From an uncultured Rivibacter sp. (GTDB taxonomy: Bacteria > Pseudomonadota > Gammaproteobacteria > Burkholderiales > Burkholderiaceae), in the NCBI GenBank assembly GCA_946480925.1, contig CAMLLU010000042.1, positions 1 through 48,874 on the forward strand: a stretch of DNA of 48,874 nt, read 5' to 3'. Under the pieces are notes generated by a model that saw nothing but the letters and a program-made list of their open reading frames with translations, was not told where the DNA came from and searched no databases. Below, piece after piece: positions 43,224 through 48,874 of this stretch (positions are counted from its first letter, which is position 1; the number at the start of each line of letters is the position of its first letter). The translations under genes and the position numbers were made by a program.

Positions 43224-44228
43224 CTATATGGCCCCCACGCTGCCGGTAACGGGCAGCACGATGCCGGTGATGTAGCCCGAACACATCGGTGCTGCCAGGA
43301 ACACGTAAGCCGGCGACAGCTCCTCGGGGTGCGCCGCGCGCTTCATGTCGGTGGACTTGCCGAATTCCTTCACCTGCTCCGGCGGCGAGTCGGCAGGGTT
43401 CAGCGGCGTCCACACCGGGCCGGGGGCCACGGCGTTGACGCGGATGCCCTTGCTCACCAGGTTGCTCGCCAGCGACTTGGTGAATGCATGGATGGCGCCC
43501 TTGGTGGTGGCGTAGTCCAGCAGATGCGCGCTGCCGCGCAGGCCCACCACCGAGCCGGTGTTGATGATCGAGCCGCCGGGCTTCAGGTGCGGCAGCGCCG
43601 CGCGGGCCATGTGGAAGTAGCCGTAGACGTTGGTGCGCAGCGTCTCGTCGAAGCGCTCGTCGCTCAGGTCTTCCAGTGACTCGGCATGTTCCTGGAAGGC
43701 CGCGTTGTTGACCAGGATGTCGAGCCGGCCGAAGGCCTCCAGGGTCTTGTCCACCGCTTTCTTGCAGAAGGCCGGGTCCTTCACGTCGCCCGCCAGCAGG
43801 ATGCCGCGCGTGCCCTCGTTCTCGACGCAGCGCAGCGTCTCTTCGGCGTCCGCATGTTCGTTCAGGTAGGCGATCGCCACGTCGGCACCTTCGCGCGCAT
43901 ACAGCACTGCCACCGCACGGCCGATGCCGGAGTCCCCGCCCGTCACGAGGGCCACCCTGCCGCGCAGCTTGTTGCTGCCTTCATAACCAGGGGCCATGAA
44001 TTGCGGTTTCAATTCGAGCTCGCTTTCATGCCCGGGTTTTTCGATGTGCTGCGCCGGCAGCTCGGCCGGCTGTTCGCGCGCACCGGCCTGCACAGGCGCC
44101 TTGGACTTCTGCCCGCCGCCTGCCTTGGACTTCGTGCTGTCGCGCTCGTCCTGCTCGCGCTGGATCTCGCGCTGCTTCGCGGCCACGGCGGTCGTGCCGT
44201 CGCCTGTTCGGGACTTGCTGTTTGCCAT
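43224..44228 (-). CDS. Short-chain dehydrogenase/reductase, YghA-like, with charged N-terminal extension
   Basis: A 334-residue SDR. The first 80 or so residues are a charged, low-complexity extension (Lys/Glu/Gln-rich), ending PQFMAPGYEGSNKLRG. The SDR domain has the nucleotide-binding TGGDSGIGRAVA, NNAA (ILVNNAAFQEH), the catalytic Ser in NTGSVVG and Tyr/Lys of DYATTKGAIHAFTKSLA, and VNAVAPGPVWTPL. This matches the YghA/general-stress SDR type. It has no membrane segment. Confidence 0.93.
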   Translation of the reverse strand: MANSKSRTGDGTTAVAAKQREIQREQDERDSTKSKAGGGQKSKAPVQAGAREQPAELPAQHIEKPGHESELELKPQFMAPGYEGSNKLRGRVALVTGGDSGIGRAVAVLYAREGADVAIAYLNEHADAEETLRCVENEGTRGILLAGDVKDPAFCKKAVDKTLEAFGRLDILVNNAAFQEHAESLEDLSDERFDETLRTNVYGYFHMARAALPHLKPGGSIINTGSVVGLRGSAHLLDYATTKGAIHAFTKSLASNLVSKGIRVNAVAPGPVWTPLNPADSPPEQVKEFGKSTDMKRAAHPEELSPAYVFLAAPMCSGYITGIVLPVTGSVGAI

Positions 44229-44388
44229 GACTACCTCACTCGGATGGGTTCTTGCACGGCAGGCAACCGGCAGACAGCGTGCCTGCCGGGGCAATCGGCA
44301 GCCCTCATGCACTCTTAACGAATTCGACGTATACCGGCGCCTCCCAGCAAGCGGTCGCTCCACGCGACACAGAGAAGGAGGCCCCCCG

Positions 44389-44850
44389 ATGACCACGAAT
44401 CTCACCGTGAACGGCAAGGCGATCACCGTCGATGCCGATCCATCCACCCCCGTGCTGTGGGCGCTGCGCGACCACCTCGGGCTCACCGGTACCAAGTTCG
44501 GCTGCGGCGCTGCGCTGTGCGGCGCCTGCACCGTGCACATCAATGGCCAGGCCACGCGCTCGTGCGTGACACCGATCTCCGCCGTGGCCGGGCAGAAGAT
44601 CACCACCATCGAAGCTGTGGGCGCCGACCGGGTGGGCAAGGCCGTGCAGGCCGCCTGGCAGAAGCACGACGTGGCCCAGTGCGGCTACTGCCAGAGCGGG
44701 CAGATCATGAGCGCCACTGCCCTGTTGCGCACCAACAAGAAGCCCACCGATGCCGACATCGACGGCGCCATGGCCGGCAACGTGTGCCGCTGCGGTACCT
44801 ATGCACGCATCCGCGCGGCCATTCACGACGCCGCGCGTTCGCTGGCCTGA
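44389..44850 (+). CDS. Molybdenum hydroxylase small subunit, two [2Fe-2S] clusters (IorA-like)
   Basis: A 153-residue protein with a plant-type [2Fe-2S] domain (GTKFGCGAALCGACTVHINGQATRSC) and a C-terminal second cluster domain (VAQCGYCQSGQIMSA ... GNVCRCGTYARIR). It passes electrons from the Mo site of the large subunit encoded next. AGAAGGAG is well placed before ATG 44389. It is divergent from the SDR gene. Confidence 0.95.
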   Translation: MTTNLTVNGKAITVDADPSTPVLWALRDHLGLTGTKFGCGAALCGACTVHINGQATRSCVTPISAVAGQKITTIEAVGADRVGKAVQAAWQKHDVAQCGYCQSGQIMSATALLRTNKKPTDADIDGAMAGNVCRCGTYARIRAAIHDAARSLA

Positions 44851-44875
44851 ACGCTGAACGGAAGAGGAACACACG

Positions 44876-47110
44876 ATGAACTACCTCGCCATGATGGAAC
44901 GTGTGGGTCGCGCACAGCGCGATGCCGGCACGACCTTGGCCGCGGAAGGCGTGAGCCGCCGCAGCTTCCTGAAGTTGGGTACTGCCAGCGGTTTTGCGCT
45001 TGGCATCTTTGCGAGTGCGGAAGTGACTGCGCAGCAGGCCGCCGCACCGGCAGGCGGCCTCAAGCCTTTCGAACAGCCCGCCGCCTTTTTGCGTGTGGAG
45101 CCCGACAACACGCTGGTGGTGCAGGTCAACCGCCTCGAGTTCGGCCAGGGCATCCACACCGGCCTGCCCATGCTGGTGGCCGAAGAGCTCGATGCCGACT
45201 GGAGCAAGGTGCGCGCCGAGCTCGCGCCAGCCGGCGACGCCTACAAGGACCCGGGCTTCGGCATCCAGATGACCGGCGGCTCCACGGCACTCAACCACTC
45301 GTGGCAGCCGTACCGCGAGCTCGGTGCCCGGGCACGCGCGATGTTCGTGGCTGCGGCCGCGCAGCGTTTCGGCGTGGCGCCCGAGCAGGTGAAGATCGCC
45401 AACGGCGTGGCCAGCGCCGGCGGCAAGAAAGCCACACTGGGTGAGCTCGCAGCCGATGCGATGAAGCAGCCGGTACCTCAGAAGGTCACGTTGAAGGACC
45501 CGAAGGACTTCAAGCTGCTGGGCAAGCGCACCACGCGACTCGACCAGGCCGCCAAGAGCAGCGGCCGCCAGGACTTCGGCATCGACACCAAGCTGCCGGG
45601 CTTGAAGGTGGCGCTGATCGCCCGGCCACCGGTGTTCGGTGCGAAGCTGGCGGGGTACGACGCGGCCAAGGCCAAGTCGGTGAAGGGCGTGGTCGAGGTG
45701 CTGGAGATTCCGCTCGACCGCGGCGCCACCGGCGTGGCTGTGGTGGCCGACGGCTACTGGCCGGCCAAGCAGGCGCGCGACCTGCTCGAAGCACGCTGGA
45801 ACACCGACGGTGTCGAAAAGGCCGACAGCGACAAGCTGCTCGCGCAATACCTCGAACTCGCCAGGCAGCCCGGCTTGAAGGCCCGTGAAGCCGACGTGTC
45901 GGCGCTGGCCGGTGCGCCGCGCAAGCTCACGGCCGAATACAGCTTCCCCTTCCTCGCACATTCGCCGATGGAGCCGCTGAACTGCACCGTGCACTACAGC
46001 GGCGACCGCTGCCGCGTGTGGGTGGGCTCGCAGTTCCAGACCATGGACCAGATGGCCGTGGCCGGCGTGCTGGGCCTCAAGCCCGACCAAGTGGAACTCA
46101 ACACCATGATGGCTGGCGGCGGCTTCGGCCGGCGTGCAGTGCCTGGCTCGGAATACGTGGCCGAGGCAGCGCAGGTGGCCAAGGCCTGGCGCGCCAAGGG
46201 CCGCAGCGAGCCGGTGAAGGTGATGTGGAGCCGCGAAGACGACATCCGCGGCGGCTACTACCGCCCGCTGCACGTGCACCGCGCCGAGATCGGCTACGAC
46301 GCGCAGGGCAAGGTGCTGGCGTGGAAGCACACCATCGTCGGCCAGTCCATCCTGATGGGCACGCCGTTCGAGGACTTCCTCGTGAAGAACGGCATCGACG
46401 GCGTCACCACCGAAGGCGTGGTGGACACACCGTACGACCTGCCGCTGTCGCTCGACGTGCACCACCCGAAGGTCAACGTGCCGGTGCTGTGGTGGCGCTC
46501 GGTGGGCAACACGCACACTGCCTACGTGATGGAAACGCTGATCGACGAGATCGCGCGCAGCGTCGGCAAGGACCCGGTGGCCTATCGCAAGTCGCTGCTC
46601 GGTGAAAAGCACAAGCGCCATGTCGCCGCGCTCGACCTTGCGGTGGCGAAGTCGGGTTACGGCAAGAAGCAGCTGCCCAAAGGCCGCGCCTGGGGCGTGG
46701 CGGTGCACGAGTCGTTCGGCTCGGTGGTGGCCTACGTGGTGCAGGCTTCGCTGCAGGACGGCCAGCCCGTGTTGCACGAAGTGACAGCCGGCGTGCACTG
46801 CAACTTCTGCGTGAACCCCATGTCGGTGGAGGCGCAGGTGCAAGGTGCCGCGCTCATGGGTCTGGGCACCACGCTGCCTGGCGCGGCCATCACGTTGAAG
46901 GATGGCATGGTGCAGCAGAGCAACTTCGGCGACTACACGGTGGCACGCATCAACCAGATGCCCACGATCAGCGTGCACATCGTGCCGAGCGGTGATGCGC
47001 CCACCGGCATGGGCGAGCCGGGCTTGCCACCGCTTGCGCCGGCCTTCGCCAACGCATTGGCTCAGTTGACGAAGAAATCGCTGCGTGAACTGCCGTTCAA
47101 GATGGCCTAG
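44876..47110 (+). CDS. Molybdenum hydroxylase large subunit, Tat-exported (isoquinoline 1-oxidoreductase beta-type)
   Basis: A 744-residue protein of the xanthine-oxidase superfamily. A twin-arginine signal, SRRSFLKLGTASGFALG, begins at about residue 27 and the family length of about 740 is met. Cofactor and active-site stretches: LEFGQGIHTGLPMLVAEELD, MTGGSTALNHSW, AHSPMEPLNCTV, MAGGGFGRR, RSVGNTHTAYVMETLIDE and the catalytic Glu at about 714 in GMGEPGLPPLAPAFANA. It hydroxylates N-heterocycles or oxidises aldehydes in relatives; the substrate is not evident. No cytochrome c subunit gene follows; electrons must leave by another carrier. Confidence 0.95.
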   Translation: MNYLAMMERVGRAQRDAGTTLAAEGVSRRSFLKLGTASGFALGIFASAEVTAQQAAAPAGGLKPFEQPAAFLRVEPDNTLVVQVNRLEFGQGIHTGLPMLVAEELDADWSKVRAELAPAGDAYKDPGFGIQMTGGSTALNHSWQPYRELGARARAMFVAAAAQRFGVAPEQVKIANGVASAGGKKATLGELAADAMKQPVPQKVTLKDPKDFKLLGKRTTRLDQAAKSSGRQDFGIDTKLPGLKVALIARPPVFGAKLAGYDAAKAKSVKGVVEVLEIPLDRGATGVAVVADGYWPAKQARDLLEARWNTDGVEKADSDKLLAQYLELARQPGLKAREADVSALAGAPRKLTAEYSFPFLAHSPMEPLNCTVHYSGDRCRVWVGSQFQTMDQMAVAGVLGLKPDQVELNTMMAGGGFGRRAVPGSEYVAEAAQVAKAWRAKGRSEPVKVMWSREDDIRGGYYRPLHVHRAEIGYDAQGKVLAWKHTIVGQSILMGTPFEDFLVKNGIDGVTTEGVVDTPYDLPLSLDVHHPKVNVPVLWWRSVGNTHTAYVMETLIDEIARSVGKDPVAYRKSLLGEKHKRHVAALDLAVAKSGYGKKQLPKGRAWGVAVHESFGSVVAYVVQASLQDGQPVLHEVTAGVHCNFCVNPMSVEAQVQGAALMGLGTTLPGAAITLKDGMVQQSNFGDYTVARINQMPTISVHIVPSGDAPTGMGEPGLPPLAPAFANALAQLTKKSLRELPFKMA

Positions 47111-47167
47111 TTAACTGGCTGGTCATGCTTTAGTCACGCGGTACCCGCAGGCACGCCGGCTGCTTGC

Positions 47168-47199
47168 AAGGCCTGCAACGCCCGCGTTGCAGGCCTTTT
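47168..47199 (+). terminator. Rho-independent terminator after the Mo-hydroxylase genes
   Basis: AAGGCCTGCAAC (47168-47179) pairs perfectly with GTTGCAGGCCTT (47186-47197) around a six-base loop, and the stem's terminal TT is followed by two more T. It lies 57 bases after the large-subunit stop. The rest of the gap to 47354 shows no gene. Confidence 0.85.
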
Positions 47200-47354
47200 A
47201 CGTTTCATCAAGCACTTTCTTCACGGGGTATCGCCTTAGGGAGAGGGCCTTAAGTGAAGTCCCCATTTCGCCGAGCGCGCGAAAGCGGTCCCATAGGAAC
47301 GGGGAGCATATTTGTCATGTGTGCATGGGGCACAAGCTGTAGCGGAGGTGCCGC

Positions 47355-47996
47355 GTGAAGACGGCAGAACCTGTCATCGTCGTGTTGGCCGCGGGCAGCG
47401 GCTCCAGATTCCAGGGTGAACGGCACAAGCTGGCGCAGCCGCTCGGCTCGCTCAGCGTGCTGGCCACCACGCTGCAGCATGCGGTGGCCACAGGCCTGCC
47501 TGTGGTGGCGGTCACCACCGAAGCACTCTCCGAACACGCACGCCACGTGGTGGCCGCGAAGGACGTGGTGCTCCTACCCATGGTGGGCTCGGCCAGCATG
47601 GAGCCGCTGGGCATGGGGTATTCCATTGCCGCCGGTGTTACTGCGCGGCCGCATGCCCTGGGCTGGCTCGTGCTGCCCGGCGACATGCCGATGGTGCAGC
47701 CGGCCTCGCTGCTGGCCGTGGCGCGTGCACTGGTGCACCACCCGGTGACCTATGCGCAATATCAGGGGCGGCGCGGGCACCCAGTGGGGTTTGCCGCCGA
47801 GCTGTATTCGGAACTCGCCACCCTGAGCGGAGACGAAGGGGCACGGCGCCTGCTCGGGCGCTATCCGTCACACGGCGTGGAGGTGGACGACCCCGGCGTG
47901 CTGCTCGACGTGGACACCGCGGACGACCTGCATGCGCTGCGCCTCGTGCAAGGCGGTGGCGGCGTGCTGCACAACACCGCGTTGATGCTCAAGTGA
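47355..47996 (+). CDS. mocA: MocA-like molybdopterin cytidylyltransferase (nucleotidyltransferase family)
   Basis: A 213-residue MobA/MocA-fold protein. The N-terminal nucleotide-binding motif is VLAAGSGSRFQGERHKL, followed by MGYSIAAG, PGDMPMVQPASL and GRRGHPVGF. MocA adds CMP to molybdopterin, giving the cytosine-dinucleotide cofactor used by xanthine-oxidase-type enzymes that mature in such clusters. The GTG start at 47355 has GCGGAGGTG before it. It follows the Mo-hydroxylase genes after a terminator, so it may have its own promoter; its stop overlaps the convergent chaC stop by eight bases. Confidence 0.9.
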   Translation: MKTAEPVIVVLAAGSGSRFQGERHKLAQPLGSLSVLATTLQHAVATGLPVVAVTTEALSEHARHVVAAKDVVLLPMVGSASMEPLGMGYSIAAGVTARPHALGWLVLPGDMPMVQPASLLAVARALVHHPVTYAQYQGRRGHPVGFAAELYSELATLSGDEGARRLLGRYPSHGVEVDDPGVLLDVDTADDLHALRLVQGGGGVLHNTALMLK

Positions 47997-48621
47997 GGCC
48001 GTGGCGGCGTGCCAGTGCCGCCAGCCGCTCGATCTCCGCATCGCAGATGCCCAGCTTGCGCAGGCCTTCGGCGGTGGCGAGCAGGTAGTCGAGTGTGGTT
48101 CCGTAACGCCCGCGTGCATCGCGCAGGATCTTCACCATCTCCTCGTCGCCGATGGGGCCGGTATAGCTCGGGCTGCTCCGGCTCAGCGTGAAGGCCAATG
48201 CCTTTATCGCGCCACGCTCCGTGCGGCAGACGAGCCAGCGCGGGTCGTACACGCCGGTGGGCATTTCACGCAACCACAAGCGTTGCAGCTCTTCGTGCCC
48301 GCGCTCGCGCGGCACGCGGTACACCATGCCCACGCACGAGCCGCCGGCCAGCAGCGTGAACACGAGGCCCGGCACTTCGGGGGTGCCGCGGTTGACGCGC
48401 GAGCGCATGCGCAATGACCGGTGGTAGCCGTGCACGCGGGCCAGCCGCTCTTCGTGCGCCTCGAACTCGGGCCGCCAGATCAGCGACGCGTAACCGAACA
48501 CCCAGAGGTCTTCGTCGGTGTTCCAGCCGCGCAATGTGTGTTCGAACAGGTGCTGCGGATCGCGCAGCGGGGTGGGGAACGCGGCTTCTGGCGCGCTGCC
48601 ACCGGCAAGGTCTTCGAGCAT
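47989..48621 (-). CDS. chaC: Gamma-glutamylcyclotransferase ChaC
   Basis: About 210 residues of the ChaC family, which degrades glutathione to 5-oxoproline and Cys-Gly. Motifs: WVFGYASLIWRPEF (substrate loop), GYHRSLRMRSRVNRGTPEVPGLVFTL, SCVGMVYRVP and CRTERGAIKALAFTLSRSSPSYTGPI. The catalytic Glu is in REMPTGVYDPRW or nearby. The start is uncertain; ATG 48621 is chosen, but the open frame continues upstream to TTG 48705. It is divergent from edd. Confidence 0.92.
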   Translation of the reverse strand: MLEDLAGGSAPEAAFPTPLRDPQHLFEHTLRGWNTDEDLWVFGYASLIWRPEFEAHEERLARVHGYHRSLRMRSRVNRGTPEVPGLVFTLLAGGSCVGMVYRVPRERGHEELQRLWLREMPTGVYDPRWLVCRTERGAIKALAFTLSRSSPSYTGPIGDEEMVKILRDARGRYGTTLDYLLATAEGLRKLGICDAEIERLAALARRHGLT

Positions 48622-48754
48622 GGGCGAAGGTTCCGATGCGGCAGCCGCGGCTGTCAAGCGCACGGGAATTGCCAAGGCGAGGAGGGGGTGCCATCGACGC
48701 CGCAAGGGCGGTGCACCGGGTGGTCGAATCGCTGGGAGCAGGTGCCGTTTCGAT

Positions 48755-48783
48755 TTGACGATGTAACCAGGTTACCTAATAAT
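48755..48783 (+). promoter_or_regulatory. Strong sigma-70 promoter with palindromic operator for edd
   Basis: TTGACG (48755-48760) is followed 17 bases later by AATAAT (48778-48783), each matching five of six consensus bases. The spacer holds the near-perfect palindrome TGTAACC-A-GGTTACC (48762-48776), the shape of a LacI-family operator. A second GTTACA (48794-48799) lies downstream. This suggests repression by a gluconate- or sugar-acid-responsive regulator. Confidence 0.7.
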
Positions 48784-48826
48784 CGACCAATCAGTTACAA
48801 GCCGATTCCCATCGGCAACCCTCCCG

Positions 48827-48874
48827 ATGAAACCAGCCATCCTCGAAGTCACGCAGCGCATCCAGGAGCGCAGC
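48827..48874 (+). CDS. edd: Phosphogluconate dehydratase Edd, N-terminal fragment (3' truncated by window)
   Basis: Only 16 codons are present (MKPAILEVTQRIQERS). They match the N-terminus of 6-phosphogluconate dehydratases (E. coli begins similarly, with VTNRIIERS), the first enzyme of the Entner-Doudoroff pathway. The start sits 43 bases after the promoter -10. With so few residues the call rests on the N-terminus and the regulated promoter. Confidence 0.72.
   Translation, partial: MKPAILEVTQRIQERS

Noticed and set aside
44705..46978. Long minus-strand open frame opposite the molybdenum hydroxylase large subunit
   Set aside because: The translation is His/Arg/Ala-rich without any domain, and the plus-strand gene has a complete set of family motifs.
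1..48874. CRISPR arrays, insertion sequences, prophage and tRNA genes
   Set aside because: No regularly spaced repeats, transposase or integrase motifs, or tRNA-like cloverleaf sequences were found in any gap.

Overview
The window is high-GC, densely packed chromosomal DNA, almost certainly from a betaproteobacterium of the order Burkholderiales (Comamonadaceae, or the Rubrivivax/Leptothrix/Rhizobacter group). This rests on gene order: pilVWX-pilY1-pilE-fimT running into ribD-ribBX-ribH-nusB-aminotransferase, with nrdR-glyA upstream, and ybgC-tolQRA. A dispersed-looking GC-rich palindrome also fits. I saw no tRNA, rRNA, insertion sequence, prophage or CRISPR array.

Layout. 1-2266: end of a hydantoinase B/oxoprolinase gene, an internally duplicated membrane protein and pyroglutamyl-peptidase I, a 5-oxoproline module. 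2276-5707: an ECF sigma factor with a 66-residue zinc-finger anti-sigma, divergent from a four-gene operon for a secreted Cys-containing DUF2282 peptide, its DUF692 (MNIO) modifying enzyme, a DUF2063 partner and a DoxX membrane protein. This is a bufferin-type RiPP metal-defence system and the most interesting locus here. 5724-6248: DinB-like protein. 6253-8668: tolA, tolR, tolQ, ybgC, with no tolB or pal. 8700-10756: a Ser/Thr kinase with a PEGA domain, overlapped by a TPR lipoprotein gene. 10856-22613 (all minus strand): minor pilins and PilY1, then riboflavin genes (RibB fused to a degenerate RibA domain, no ribE), nusB and an aminotransferase, several of them overlapping. 22772-25606: nrdR, glyA and a lytic transglycosylase.

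25843-34579: ubiD; a hairpin-rich intergenic region that looks like a small RNA gene with its own terminator; a YdcF-family protein; an S9 prolyl oligopeptidase overlapping a cupin; msrA; and a His-rich small exported protein before a ZnuD-like TonB receptor. 34690-40328: two tandem paralogous multi-PAS hybrid histidine kinases. 40357-42554: a reactive-sulfur module, with two half-size YeeE/YedE proteins and a BigR/SqrR-type ArsR repressor divergent from a persulfide-dioxygenase-like metallo-beta-lactamase fold protein across a perfect palindrome. 42558-44228: pdxH and a YghA-like dehydrogenase. 44389-47996: a two-subunit molybdenum hydroxylase (2Fe-2S subunit plus Tat-exported large subunit) followed by a MocA-like cofactor cytidylyltransferase. 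47989-48874: ChaC, and the first 16 codons of edd behind a near-consensus promoter with a palindromic operator in its spacer.

Stress handling recurs: metal and redox (bufferin/ECF, msrA, ZnuD), sulfane sulfur (BigR module) and glutathione/5-oxoproline turnover (ChaC, Pcp, oxoprolinase). Nothing in the sequence shows that these loci share regulation. All calls come from reading motifs and gene order by eye; no database search was run.
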